Source: JBFHRE01 sp036745195
GTDB lineage: Bacteria > Actinomycetota > Acidimicrobiia > Spongiisociales > ZC4RG35
DNA length: 64,000 bases
Assembly (NCBI GenBank): GCA_036745195.1
Contig: DAIOGO010000001.1
Coordinates: 1 to 64,000 of the forward strand
Reading direction: 5' to 3'
In this document: positions 1 through 8,649 of the stretch, one piece after another
How the letters are laid out: the number at the start of each line of letters is the position of its first letter
Numbering within the stretch: position 1 is the first letter of the stretch
Position numbers and translations under genes: made by a program
The notes under the pieces: generated by a model
Database searches by the model: none
What the model was told of the DNA's origin: nothing
The model's input: only the letters and a program-made list of their open reading frames with translations

Positions 1-55
1 TCGGACCGTGCCCCCCTCCCCCCTTCGGGGTACTCCCCCCTTCGGAGGGAGAGAC
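1..55. repeat. GC-rich 55-bp repeat element, copy 1
   Basis: The first 55 bases form a cytosine-rich block punctuated by TTCGGGG and TTCGGAGGG motifs and bounded by TCGGACCGTGCCCCC on the left and GGAGGGAGAGAC on the right. The same boundaries and internal layout recur in reverse complement at 26120-26177. The middle differs between copies, so the ends are better conserved than the core. The element may extend beyond the window. No gene is present. Confidence 0.7.
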
Positions 56-82
56 GAGACCGGTCGCCACGCCGCGGGACAC

Positions 83-131
83 AACACGCACGACGCATGA
101 CGCAAGACGCATGACGCAAGACGCACGGCGC
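83..131. repeat. Heptamer array A (GACGCAT/GACGCAA family)
   Basis: Seven consecutive 7-bp units in perfect register, each of the form NNGACGC (mostly alternating ATGACGC and AAGACGC). On the complementary strand these read GCGTCAT and GCGTCTT, the same GCGYCNT family as arrays at 8.4, 26.2, 27.2 and 46.2 kb. The array ends 2 bp from the stop codon of the neighbouring minus-strand gene. Confidence 0.85.
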
Positions 132-133
132 CG

Positions 134-922
134 TCAGGAGGCGGCCAGGGCTGCGACTGCCTGATCGGCCTCTCCTTCGACTGGCTCTCCGTGACCGAAC
201 AACAGGGTGTCGAAGCGGAGTGCCGCCAGTTTCACCACCGACCGAAGGGCGGTGTCCATGTCGGCGGTGAACTCCGGGTTGGGTCCGGCGACTCCACCGT
301 CCGACCCATTGAGGGCGTCACCCGCCACCAGCACACCGCCCGCCGGGTCGAGCACGCAGATGTGGCCGGGGGTGTGACCTGGCGTGGCGATGATCTCGAG
401 ACCAAACACGATGTCGCCGTCGGAGACTCCTTCCACGGTCCGAGGTGCGTCGATGTCGGGGATGTCGTCCACCCCGGCATAGGCGGTGGCGGATCCGGCC
501 CGCTCCAACACCTGGGCGATGCTCCCGACGTGGTCACGGTGGGAATGGGTCAGGATGACGTGGCCAACCGACTCCCATCCCAGCGCCATTCCCCCCAGCA
601 CCTCTTCGATGGCATCGGCGCTGCCTGCCACCCCGGTGTCGACCACCGCCGCTTCGCCCCCCCGGGCGAGGACGTAGGCCGAGACGAATCCCAGGTCGAC
701 CCGCTCCCAACGGCCCGCCGCCCTCGGCTCCGGTTGGGTGGCAAGCGTGGTTCCGGCACGAGCGCCGGTCGTCACCGACGGGGAAGGAAGGGTGGTCGTC
801 ACCTGCGTGGGTGGCGTGGAACAGGCGGCGAACGGTGAGATGACCAGCCCCATCGCACCCCAGCCCAGGTCTCGCAAGAAGACGCGCCGGTCCAAAACCA
901 CGGTGTCCCTTCGTCGGCTCAT
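134..922 (-). CDS. Tat-exported metallo-beta-lactamase-fold hydrolase
   Basis: A 262-residue metal-dependent hydrolase of the metallo-beta-lactamase superfamily, probably acting outside the cytoplasm. The N-terminus has a twin-arginine motif (DRRVFLRD, residues 11-18), a hydrophobic stretch and a lipobox-like FAAC (31-34), followed by a Ser/Thr/Pro-rich linker, so a Tat-exported lipoprotein is likely. The catalytic fold is marked by HSHRDH (126-131), a TPGHTPGH motif and GHGEP near the C-terminus, which would supply the metal ligands. The family covers glyoxalase II, lactonases and other hydrolases, and the substrate cannot be read from the sequence. It is divergent from the MFS gene across 67 bp. 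Confidence 0.85.
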   Translation of the reverse strand: MSRRRDTVVLDRRVFLRDLGWGAMGLVISPFAACSTPPTQVTTTLPSPSVTTGARAGTTLATQPEPRAAGRWERVDLGFVSAYVLARGGEAAVVDTGVAGSADAIEEVLGGMALGWESVGHVILTHSHRDHVGSIAQVLERAGSATAYAGVDDIPDIDAPRTVEGVSDGDIVFGLEIIATPGHTPGHICVLDPAGGVLVAGDALNGSDGGVAGPNPEFTADMDTALRSVVKLAALRFDTLLFGHGEPVEGEADQAVAALAAS

Positions 923-989
923 GGGAGGGTAGATCCACCGCCGAGCGGTGGAATCGATTCGTCCCGGGACGAGCCGGTAGCGTGCCCCG

Positions 990-2456
990 GTGGAAACTGC
1001 CCGAAGTGTGCTCTCCCCTCCGCTGCTGGCCGCGTCGGTGGCGATCTATTCCACCGTCGCCCTGGCGGCGTTCGAAGGGACGGCGGTGGCCGCCGCCCTT
1101 CCCCAGGTGGTGGCGGACCTGGGACGGATCGACCTGCTGCCGTGGGTGGTGACCGGGTACCTGTTTGCCTCCGGGGTGGCCACGGTGGTCTCGGGCTCAC
1201 TGGTGGACCGCTTTGGCACCCGGTTGGTGTTCCAGATCGCGGTGATCGTCTTCACCGTGGCCGGGACCGCCGCCGGCCTGGTCGACTCCATGCCGCTGAT
1301 GGTCGCCGCTCGGCTACTGCAAGGTGTCGGGAGCGGGATGGTGTTTGCCACTGCCCTGGCGGCGGTCAGTCTCGTCTACCCGGACCACCTGATCGGTCGG
1401 GCCTATGCCGCCAACTCGACGGTGTGGGGGGTGATGGGGGCGGCGGCACCGGCCATCGCCGCCTTCATGATCACCACCCTCTCCTGGCGGTGGATCTTCT
1501 TCGCCAATCTCCCGCTCGGCCTGATCGCCTTCTTCGCCGGCCGCCGGGTGATGCCGGGACCGCTGGAACAGGCCGACACGAGTCCCATCGACGTGCGAGG
1601 AAGCGTCCTGCTGGCGATGTTCACGCTGGCGATGGTCATCGCGGTCGACCAGCTCGGTCTCGAATCGTTGGCGTGGATGGTGGTGGCCGGCGGAGTGGCC
1701 CTCGCCTATGCCTGGCACGCCCGGCACCGAACCCGGCCGGTGCTGCTCGCCGAGCACATCGTCCATCAGCCCTATGGAGCCCTCGGTCTGTCGGTGACAC
1801 TGATGATCGTGGCGGCCTTCTCCGCCAACACCTACCTCACTCTCTATGTGTCGGCCGGGCGGGGTGGCTCGGACACGCTGACCGCCTGGTCGGTGTTCTT
1901 CTTCGTGGTGGGTTGGACGCTGGGCGCCAACCTGTCGAGCCGTCTCCTCGATCGCATCGCCGATACCTCGGTGATGATCATCGGGTTGTTCCTGACCGTG
2001 CCAGGTCTGATGTTGTGTGCCGCCTCGGCCTGGTGGACCTGGCCACTCCCGGTGGTCTTCGCCGGGATGGGGATGGCCGGCGGGGGGATCGGTATGGCCA
2101 CCAACGCCGCCTTGACCTTGCTGCGGGCCGCCACCCCTCCGGGCTCCATCGGTCGGGTGACCTCGGCCCACCAGTTCCTGCGCAACCAGGGTTTCACACT
2201 GGGCTCAGCCCTGGGCGGGGCCATCCTCCTGCTGGTGATCGGTCGACGCCTGGAATCGGTCGATGCGGTCCAGCAGTTGCTGGCCGGCACCGGTGATCTG
2301 GATCCTGCACTCGTGTCGGCGGCGGTCCGGGACGGGTACGCCTGGACCGCCCTCGTCGCCGCCGCCATCTCGGCGACCGCCATCATCCCGCTGCGTTCCC
2401 TGCGACGGCATCTGGCTCCAGCCCGGGCGATCAGGCGCGGGCCGGGAACGGCTTGA
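990..2456 (+). CDS. MFS drug/solute transporter (DHA2-like)
   Basis: A 488-residue multi-spanning membrane protein of the major facilitator superfamily. Hydrophobic segments run throughout, and the loop GSLVDRFGTR (about residues 69-78) is the characteristic MFS signature between helices 2 and 3. ARLLQGVGSGMVFA and a WRWIFFANLPLG segment are typical of the 14-helix EmrB/QacA-type drug:proton antiporters, but the substrate is not predictable. The start is GTG. It lies 55 bp upstream of purF on the same strand; co-transcription is possible but no functional link is evident. Confidence 0.85.
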   Translation: METARSVLSPPLLAASVAIYSTVALAAFEGTAVAAALPQVVADLGRIDLLPWVVTGYLFASGVATVVSGSLVDRFGTRLVFQIAVIVFTVAGTAAGLVDSMPLMVAARLLQGVGSGMVFATALAAVSLVYPDHLIGRAYAANSTVWGVMGAAAPAIAAFMITTLSWRWIFFANLPLGLIAFFAGRRVMPGPLEQADTSPIDVRGSVLLAMFTLAMVIAVDQLGLESLAWMVVAGGVALAYAWHARHRTRPVLLAEHIVHQPYGALGLSVTLMIVAAFSANTYLTLYVSAGRGGSDTLTAWSVFFFVVGWTLGANLSSRLLDRIADTSVMIIGLFLTVPGLMLCAASAWWTWPLPVVFAGMGMAGGGIGMATNAALTLLRAATPPGSIGRVTSAHQFLRNQGFTLGSALGGAILLLVIGRRLESVDAVQQLLAGTGDLDPALVSAAVRDGYAWTALVAAAISATAIIPLRSLRRHLAPARAIRRGPGTA

Positions 2457-2511
2457 TCCCGGTGGCTCCCGGGTTGGACCGAGCCGGTTCCCCCTCCACC
2501 TATCCTGACGG

Positions 2512-3945
2512 ATGGTGAGTGACCCAGTCCCCGTCCATCTGTCCGGCCCCCGTGAGGCGTGCGGGGTGTTCGGGATCTATGCACCCGGTCAGGCCGTCTC
2601 GAAGGCGATCTACTTCGGGCTCTTCGCGCTCCAGCACCGCGGTCAGGAGTCGGCCGGCATCGCCACCTCCGACGGTCAGACGCTCACGGTGGTCAAAGAC
2701 CTGGGACTGGTCGCCCAGGTCTTCGACGAGGCAGATCTGGCGGCACTGGACGGGCACCTGGGGATCGGTCACGTGCGGTATTCGACCACCGGGTCATCGT
2801 CATGGCACAACGCCCAACCGGCCCACCGTCAGGTGGGGACCACCTCGGTGGCGCTGGGTCACAACGGCAATCTGACCAATACCGCCTTACTGGCAGAGCG
2901 CCTCGGGGTCGGAACGGCAAGCACCGACTCGGACTTGATGCTGGAGGCCATCGCCCGCCAGATCGACGACGAGCGCTCCGACTCCCGGGGCCTGGAGCAC
3001 GCCCTCCTCAAGGTCTTGCCTGGTTTCGAGGGCGCCTTCTCGCTGGTGGCGATGGATCAGGGCCGGCTGATCGGCATCCGCGATCCCCATGGGTTCCGAC
3101 CGCTCTCCCTCGGCAGGATCGGTGACTCGGGGTGGGTGCTGGCATCGGAGACCTCCGCCCTCGACCTGGTGGGAGCGACCTTCGTCCGTGACATCGAGGC
3201 CGGGGAGATGGTGGTCATCAGCGCCGCCGGGGTACGGAGCCACCGGCCGTTCGGCGAAACAAACCCGCAGTTGTGTGTGTTCGAGTTCGTCTACTTCGCC
3301 CGGCCCGACTCCCAGCTGTACGGCCGCAACGTCTTCGCCGCCCGCCAGCAGATGGGACGGCTGCTGGCGACCGAACACCCTGTTTCGGCCGATGTAGTGG
3401 TGCCGGTCCCCGAGTCGGGGATTCCCGCCGCCCAGGGATACGCCGAGATGTCGCTCATCCCGTACGCAGACGGTCTGGTCAAGAACCGGTACGTCGGCCG
3501 CACCTTCATCGAGCCGAGCCAGATGCTGCGTGACCAAGGGATCAAGCTCAAGCTCAATCCGATTCCGACCACCTTTGCAGGACGGAGGGTGGTGCTGGTC
3601 GACGATTCGATCGTGCGGGGATCGACCACCCGCCAGTTGGTGGCAATGGTGAGGGCGGCAGGAGCCCGCGAGATCCACCTACGGGTCTCCTCCCCGCCCT
3701 ACCGATGGCCGTGTTTCTACGGGATGGACACCTCGGACCGCTCACAGTTGCTCGCCGCCCGCATGTCGGTCGAAGAGATCGCCGCCTACCTCGAAGTCGA
3801 CTCACTGGGCTATCTCTCCCTCAACGCCCTGTTGAAGTCGACCGGGGCTCCCATCGACGGCTTCTGCTCGGCCTGCCTCTCGGGTGACTACCCGACCGAT
3901 GTCAGCCAAGCAGGCACCAAGCTGTTGCTCGAACCGGCGCCGTGA
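2512..3945 (+). CDS. purF: Amidophosphoribosyltransferase PurF
   Basis: Catalyses the first committed step of de novo purine synthesis, PRPP plus glutamine to phosphoribosylamine. The N-terminal glutaminase half begins EACGVFGIYAP, where the cysteine (residue 13 of the reading frame) becomes the N-terminal nucleophile after propeptide removal, and continues with ALQHRGQESAGI and the RYSTTGSSSWHNAQP motif. The C-terminal phosphoribosyltransferase half has the PRPP-binding loop VVLVDDSIVRGSTTRQLV. Length (477 aa) is normal for the family. Its stop overlaps the purM start by 4 bp, so the two are probably translationally coupled. Confidence 0.97.
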   Translation: MVSDPVPVHLSGPREACGVFGIYAPGQAVSKAIYFGLFALQHRGQESAGIATSDGQTLTVVKDLGLVAQVFDEADLAALDGHLGIGHVRYSTTGSSSWHNAQPAHRQVGTTSVALGHNGNLTNTALLAERLGVGTASTDSDLMLEAIARQIDDERSDSRGLEHALLKVLPGFEGAFSLVAMDQGRLIGIRDPHGFRPLSLGRIGDSGWVLASETSALDLVGATFVRDIEAGEMVVISAAGVRSHRPFGETNPQLCVFEFVYFARPDSQLYGRNVFAARQQMGRLLATEHPVSADVVVPVPESGIPAAQGYAEMSLIPYADGLVKNRYVGRTFIEPSQMLRDQGIKLKLNPIPTTFAGRRVVLVDDSIVRGSTTRQLVAMVRAAGAREIHLRVSSPPYRWPCFYGMDTSDRSQLLAARMSVEEIAAYLEVDSLGYLSLNALLKSTGAPIDGFCSACLSGDYPTDVSQAGTKLLLEPAP

Positions 3946-4955
3946 CCTCGTATCGCGACGCCGGGGTGGATCTGGAAGGGGCCGACCGCCATGTCTCCGC
4001 CATCACCGGCCCGGTGACCAGCACCTGGAACGAGCATGTGGTCGGGGGGTTCGGCGGTTTCGCCGCCGGGGTCGAGATCCCTGCCGGGTATCGGCGACCT
4101 GTGCTGATGATGTCCACCGACGGTGTCGGCACCAAACTCGAGCTTGCCCGGGCATCGGGCCGGTGGGAAGGAGTCGGCTTCGACCTGGTGGCGATGTGTG
4201 TCGACGATCTGGTGGCGGTGGGGGCCCGCCCGCTCGCCTTCGTCGACTACATGGCTGTCGGAGCCCTCAATCCTGATCGCGACACGATCATCGTCTCCTC
4301 GATCGCCGCCGCCTGTTCCCGTGTCGACATCCCACTGCTGGGTGGAGAGACGGCCGAGCACCCCGGGGTGATGGAATCCGATGCGGTGGATCTGGCCGGG
4401 GCGGCGGTCGGAGTGGTGGAAAGGGGTGAGGAGGTCACCGGAACCCGGATCTCGGCCGGGGATGTGGTTCTGGGAGTGGCCTCACCCAACCTCCGCTCGA
4501 ACGGGTTCTCGCTCGTCCGCAAGGTGCTGGCCGGCGTCGATCTGGACTCACCCTTCCCGGGAGAGGCGAGCACCTATGCCGAGGTGCTGCTCCGACCCTC
4601 GGTGCTGTACAGCACCGCCGTCCTCGCCGCCATCGACACCGGGGAGGTCAGGGGCGCCGCCCACATCACCGGGGGCGGGTTGCCAGGGAATCTGGCGCGC
4701 CCGCTTCCGGAGGGCCTGCGAGCGGTCGTCGACACCACCCGGTGGAAGGTCCCCGACGTGTTCCGGGTGATCCAGGCCACCGGCGATCTCAAACCGACCG
4801 CCATGTACGAGACGTTCAACATGGGAATCGGCTACTGCCTCATCGTTCCCCCGGGGTCTGCACAGGCGATCGGCGATCTGGTCCGGGGCTTCGGACACGA
4901 CACCTACCGGATCGGCCATGTCGAGGAGGGCCCCCGTTCGGTGGTCATGACCTGA
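3942..4955 (+). CDS. purM: Phosphoribosylformylglycinamidine cyclo-ligase PurM
   Basis: AIR synthetase, converting FGAM to aminoimidazole ribonucleotide with ATP in the fifth step of purine synthesis. The 337-residue sequence shows the family start SYRDAGVDLEGAD, the nucleotide-site stretch LMMSTDGVGTKLELA, GGETAEHPGVM and the C-terminal HITGGGLPGNL, all as expected. The GTG start is fixed by the 4-bp overlap with purF. Catalytic features appear intact. The 168 bp after it contain no convincing gene. Confidence 0.97.
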   Translation: MTSYRDAGVDLEGADRHVSAITGPVTSTWNEHVVGGFGGFAAGVEIPAGYRRPVLMMSTDGVGTKLELARASGRWEGVGFDLVAMCVDDLVAVGARPLAFVDYMAVGALNPDRDTIIVSSIAAACSRVDIPLLGGETAEHPGVMESDAVDLAGAAVGVVERGEEVTGTRISAGDVVLGVASPNLRSNGFSLVRKVLAGVDLDSPFPGEASTYAEVLLRPSVLYSTAVLAAIDTGEVRGAAHITGGGLPGNLARPLPEGLRAVVDTTRWKVPDVFRVIQATGDLKPTAMYETFNMGIGYCLIVPPGSAQAIGDLVRGFGHDTYRIGHVEEGPRSVVMT

Positions 4956-5147
4956 GTCGGGATGGCGGCCGGAGAAAGGCCGTCAAAGCGGCTCAACGGG
5001 GGTTCTCCCGCTTGCCCCGGCGCCTGCCTGTGGCATCATGACCCGATGCGAGGCACCATTCCAAGAGTCGAACGGACATCCCTCTTCGCCGCTCCGTAAT
5101 CGCCGCCGCCCAGACACCGGTCAGTGATCACCCCTAAGGAGCCTCCC

Positions 5148-6467
5148 GTGGATCAAATCGTCCAGCGACACAAGAACGTCATCGCCCCCGTATTCGCCTA
5201 CGACACCGAGATCGTGGTCGAACGCGCCCAAGGTCTCTGGATCCACGACGCCTATGGCAACAAGTGGGCCGACTTCGCCTGTGGCACCGCCGTCACCAAC
5301 CTCGGCCACAACCACCCGGCGGTGGTCGCCGCCGCCCACTCCCAACTCGACCGGGTCATGCACTCGGGGTGCATCTTCCACTACGACACCCTGGTCGAAG
5401 CGGCCGAGCGTCTCGCCCGGATCGCGCCGGGCAACATCGACAAGTTCGGGTTTGCCAACTCGGGGGCCGAGGCGGTGGAGGCATCGGTCAAACTCGCCAA
5501 GAAGACGACCGGACGGCAAGGAGTGGTCGTGTTCCGCGGTGCATTCCATGGCCGCACCATGGGCTCGGTGAGCTACACCACCTCCAACGCCAAGTACCGG
5601 GACGGATATCACCCGATCCTGCCCTCGGTGTTCGTCGCCCCCTTCCCGCACCCCTATCGCTGGAATCTCACCGAGGAGGAAGCGGTCCAACGTTCCCTCG
5701 ACCAACTCCACCTGATGTTCCGCCACGAGATCAACCCCGAGTCGGTGGCGTGTTTCCTGATCGAACCCGTCCAGGGGGAAGGCGGCTACTACCCGGCCCC
5801 GGTCCGCTTCCTCGAGGAACTTCGCCGCTTGGCTGATCTCCACGGGATCCTGCTCGTCTTCGACGAGGTGCAGACCGGTTTCGGACGGACCGCCGAGTGG
5901 TTCGCCTCCGATCACTATCCAGTCGACCCCGACATCATCGCTCTCGGCAAGGGCATCGCCAACGGGCTCCCGCTCTCGGCATGGGGAGCCCGCCGCGAGA
6001 TCGTCGACAACTTCCCGGTCGGATCACACGGCACCACCTTCGGGGGCAACCCGGTCGCATGCGCGGCGGCGGTGGCGGTGATGGACACCATGGGCGACCT
6101 GCTGCCCCACGCCCGGGCGCTCTCCGCCCACGGCTTCGAACGGCTCCACAAGATGAAGGAGACCCACCCGACGATCGGCGACGTCCGTGGAATCGGTTTG
6201 ATGATGGGCATCGAGTTGGTCACCGACCAGGAGACCCGCCACCCGAGCAAGCTCGCCTTTCAGCACCTCCACCGGTATTGCCTGGAGCGCGAAGCGGTGA
6301 TCATCGAATGTGGCCCCGACGGCAACGTCGTCCGTTTCATCCCGCCACTGGTCACCACCATGGATGAACTGGACTGGGCGATCGACCTGATGGATGAGGC
6401 CCTCACCGACTACGAGGCGGGCGGCGCCGCCGGCGAGATCCTGGCGGACTCCTTCGTCGACGGCTGA
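5148..6467 (+). CDS. Class III PLP aminotransferase (4-aminobutyrate aminotransferase-like)
   Basis: A 439-residue fold-type I, class III aminotransferase that would exchange an omega-amino group with an alpha-keto acid. FANSGAEAVEASVKLAKK, FRGAFHGRTMGS, LVFDEVQTGFGRT and the PLP-lysine segment IIALGKGIANGLPLSA are all present. It most resembles GabT/acetyl-lysine-type enzymes, but the substrate is uncertain. I place the start at the GTG at 5148 because an AAGGAG ribosome-binding site sits 6 nt upstream at 5136-5141; an in-frame GTG at 5124 would put that site inside the gene. It ends at a strong hairpin shared with the opposing bS22 gene. Confidence 0.85.
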   Translation: MDQIVQRHKNVIAPVFAYDTEIVVERAQGLWIHDAYGNKWADFACGTAVTNLGHNHPAVVAAAHSQLDRVMHSGCIFHYDTLVEAAERLARIAPGNIDKFGFANSGAEAVEASVKLAKKTTGRQGVVVFRGAFHGRTMGSVSYTTSNAKYRDGYHPILPSVFVAPFPHPYRWNLTEEEAVQRSLDQLHLMFRHEINPESVACFLIEPVQGEGGYYPAPVRFLEELRRLADLHGILLVFDEVQTGFGRTAEWFASDHYPVDPDIIALGKGIANGLPLSAWGARREIVDNFPVGSHGTTFGGNPVACAAAVAVMDTMGDLLPHARALSAHGFERLHKMKETHPTIGDVRGIGLMMGIELVTDQETRHPSKLAFQHLHRYCLEREAVIIECGPDGNVVRFIPPLVTTMDELDWAIDLMDEALTDYEAGGAAGEILADSFVDG

Positions 6468-6477
6468 ACGAACGCGA

Positions 6478-6506
6478 AACCGCCCCGGTTCGTGGCCGGG
6501 GCGGTT
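6478..6506. terminator. Bidirectional hairpin terminator
   Basis: A perfect 11-bp inverted repeat (arms 6478-6488 and 6496-6506, AACCGCCCCGG and its complement) with a 7-nt loop lies between the convergent aminotransferase and bS22 genes. It starts 10 bp after one stop codon and ends 7 bp before the other, as expected for a terminator serving both strands. There is no T tract, which is common in high-G+C bacteria. Confidence 0.8.
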
Positions 6507-6513
6507 CAGAGCG

Positions 6514-6603
6514 TCACTTGCGCTTGTGCCGGTTCGCCTTGATGCGCTTGCGGTACTTGTGCTTCGACATCTTCTTGCGACGCTTCTTGATCAACGAACC
6601 CAT
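6514..6603 (-). CDS. Small basic ribosomal protein, bS22/AURKAIP1-COX24 type
   Basis: A 29-residue protein starting MGSLIKKRRKKMSKHKYRKR and consisting mostly of Lys, Arg and His. This is the signature of the tiny actinobacterial AURKAIP1/COX24-domain proteins, which in mycobacteria are found in the small ribosomal subunit as bS22. It is too short for ordinary gene calling, but the ATG start, composition and the terminator immediately downstream support a real gene. It is convergent with the aminotransferase and 64 bp downstream of thrB on the same strand. Confidence 0.85.
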   Translation of the reverse strand: MGSLIKKRRKKMSKHKYRKRIKANRHKRK

Positions 6604-6667
6604 GAATCAAATCCTCTGAGAGCCCTAGGGGGTGATGGGCATAGCTTGGCGGGCGATTCGCTCCGGG

Positions 6668-7519
6668 TCAAAACGCGCCTCGCCCGGCCACGTCGAGAAG
6701 GCGCACCACGCCGTCGTCGCCCAACCGTCGTTCCAGCGCGGAGACCACCTGGTCGACACGCTCGACGGTGACGAGGGCGAGGACAGACGGACCTGCCCCC
6801 GACCAGCAGGCGTGGACTGCCCCCCCACCGCGAGCGGCCGAGATGAGACCGGCGACATCGGGTCTGAAACGATTGCGCGGCTCCTCGTGCAACTCGTCAC
6901 CGGCGGCCCCGGCCAAGAGGGCTTCGTCCCCCACCTCAAGACCCATCAGCAAGGCCGAAAGCCGGCCCAGAGAACGCACCACCACATCGGTGGAATACAC
7001 CCCCGGGAGCCGCTGCCTGGCCTCGGATGTCGGGAAAGGTCGATGAGGCACGGCCAGCACCGGTCGGAACCTCCCGTTCCATGGGAGGCGATGTGGTCGT
7101 CCACCACCGTCGACCACAACGAAGCCGCCGAAGACGGCCGCCGCGGCGTTGTCCGGATGACCCTCCAGTTCGCTCACCAACCGGAAGAGATGATCGGGGG
7201 TCGGCTCCTCGCCAACCGCCCGCAACCCGGCCAGAGCCCCGGCGGCGTAGGCCGCCGAGGACGAACCGAGCCCCCGACCGAGGGGAATGGCGTTGTCGAC
7301 AGTCAACCGCAGCGGACGGTCGGCGCCTACCGCCACCCTGGCGGCGGCCAGGACGCCGTCGTCGGCCCCTTCGTCGGGGCAGTCGTCCGACTGATGCGTG
7401 ACAGACCAAGCACTCGCCGGCTCCGCCTCCACCCGGCAACGCAACTCCAGGGCCAGTGCGAGCACGTCGAAGCCCGGCCCGAGATTGGCGGACGAGGCGG
7501 GAGCGGAGGCCTCAGCCAC
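6668..7519 (-). CDS. thrB: Homoserine kinase (GHMP family)
   Basis: Phosphorylates homoserine with ATP on the way to threonine. The 283-residue protein shows the GHMP-kinase layout: N-terminal PASSANLGPGFDVLALAL (motif 1), the ATP-binding loop PLGRGLGSSSAAYAAGALAGL (motif 2) and, near the C-terminus, HACWSGAGPSVLAL (motif 3). The start is GTG at 7519. No hom or thrC gene is adjacent, so threonine synthesis is dispersed in this genome. It is 75 bp downstream of the PhzF-like gene on the same strand. Confidence 0.9.
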   Translation of the reverse strand: MAEASAPASSANLGPGFDVLALALELRCRVEAEPASAWSVTHQSDDCPDEGADDGVLAAARVAVGADRPLRLTVDNAIPLGRGLGSSSAAYAAGALAGLRAVGEEPTPDHLFRLVSELEGHPDNAAAAVFGGFVVVDGGGRPHRLPWNGRFRPVLAVPHRPFPTSEARQRLPGVYSTDVVVRSLGRLSALLMGLEVGDEALLAGAAGDELHEEPRNRFRPDVAGLISAARGGGAVHACWSGAGPSVLALVTVERVDQVVSALERRLGDDGVVRLLDVAGRGAF

Positions 7520-7594
7520 GCGCCGGTCGGACGGGATCGAGAGCGCCGATTCGCCGGCGACGACTGACAGACATCGGGCGAGTGTAGAAAGGGA

Positions 7595-8359
7595 TCAGAC
7601 GGCCAGTTCCCGGGTTTCGAGGCGCTGGACCTCGCCGCCGATGGCGATCCTCCCCGGCGACCAGTCGAGCAGGATCGATGAGGGGGAACCGACCTCGTCC
7701 CCCTGGTACACGGTGATCGATCCAGTCGCCATCCCCAAGGTGGACAGGACCCGGGCGAGCGCTACTGCCGCGCTCCCGGTGGCAGGATCCTCATCCACCC
7801 CGAGGGCGGGCGCAAAGAACCGTGCCTTGACGTCGTGTGATCCTTCGACCCACGCCCAGACGTAGGTGTCGGTGGGGACGAATGCGGCCTGGGTGGCCAC
7901 CACCTCGGCGGCGGAGGCGAGTTGCATGATGGTGTAGGTGATCGGCATATCGACGGCGAAGGTCGACACGGGTGAGAAGGCGATCGGAGGGTCGACTGCT
8001 CGAAGCGGTTGGTCATCCCCACATTCGACCCACATCGTGTCTGCCGAACGACGGTACGAGACCTCACCCACCTCGCACCGGATCCGACCGGGACCGCCCG
8101 GACCAAGCACCGAGAGAACCCAGGCCGCCCCGACCAACGGGTGACCGGCAAAGGGCAGTTCCAGGGCGGGGGTGAAGATGCGGACGACCGGAAGGCCCCC
8201 CTGCCGCCAGTCGACGAAGATCGTCTCCGAGAAGCCGAGGTCGGTGGCGATCGACTGCATCGTCACATCGGGAAGACCGCTCACATCGGTCACGACCCCG
8301 AGCAGATTGCCCCCCGCTCCCTGTCGGGTGAACACCGAGAGGACGTAACAGTGCCGCAC
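7595..8359 (-). CDS. PhzF-family isomerase-like protein
   Basis: A 254-residue member of the PhzF/diaminopimelate-epimerase-fold family. The family hallmarks are FTRQGAGGNLLGVV at the N-terminus, PFAGHPLVGAAWVL in the first half and DEDPATGSAAVALARVL in the second. Apart from PhzF itself, which isomerises DHHA in phenazine synthesis, most members have unknown substrates. No phenazine genes are nearby, so a phenazine role is unlikely. The start codon faces the large heptamer array at 8378-8632. Confidence 0.85.
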   Translation of the reverse strand: MRHCYVLSVFTRQGAGGNLLGVVTDVSGLPDVTMQSIATDLGFSETIFVDWRQGGLPVVRIFTPALELPFAGHPLVGAAWVLSVLGPGGPGRIRCEVGEVSYRRSADTMWVECGDDQPLRAVDPPIAFSPVSTFAVDMPITYTIMQLASAAEVVATQAAFVPTDTYVWAWVEGSHDVKARFFAPALGVDEDPATGSAAVALARVLSTLGMATGSITVYQGDEVGSPSSILLDWSPGRIAIGGEVQRLETRELAV

Positions 8360-8377
8360 GTGGCCAAGCCTAGAGAG

Positions 8378-8632
8378 GGCGCGAGTCGCGTCACGCGTCC
8401 TGCGCCATCGGCTATCGGCTATCGGCTATCGGCCAGGCGCGGTTCAAAGTTCAAAGTTCAAAGTCGAAGTTCCAACCTTCAACTTTCAACCTGCACCCTT
8501 GAACCCTCAACCCTCGTTGATCGTTGATCGTTGATCGTTGATCGTTCTTCCTTCTTCCTTCTTCCTTCTTCCTTCTTCCTTCTTCCTTCCTCCTTCTTCC
8601 TTCCTCGTTCATCGTTCATCGTTCCTCGTTGG
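8378..8632. repeat. Heptamer array B (multi-module)
   Basis: This intergenic region between the divergent PhzF-like gene and the small membrane-protein gene is almost wholly repeats with a 7-bp period. In order: GCGAGTCGC and GCGTCCT/GCGCCAT units, CGGCTAT x3 and one variant, TTCAAAG x3, a looser TTCAACC-like stretch, then 17 heptamers in unbroken register from 8514 to 8632 (TCGTTGA x4, TCGTTCT, TCCTTCT x5, TCCTTCC, TCCTTCT, TCCTTCC, TCGTTCA x2, TCGTTCC, TCGTTGG). It ends 17 bp before the next start codon. Reading frames crossing it are not genes. Confidence 0.95.
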
Positions 8633-8649
8633 AGCTACCGTCCCCCCCG

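Noticed and set aside
4956..5123. Possible riboswitch or small gene before the aminotransferase
   Set aside because: Only weak hairpins and no conserved motif could be recognised; a short leader is sufficient.
8009..8527. 172-codon plus-strand frame entering array B
   Set aside because: It is antisense to the clear PhzF-like gene and ends in simple repeats.
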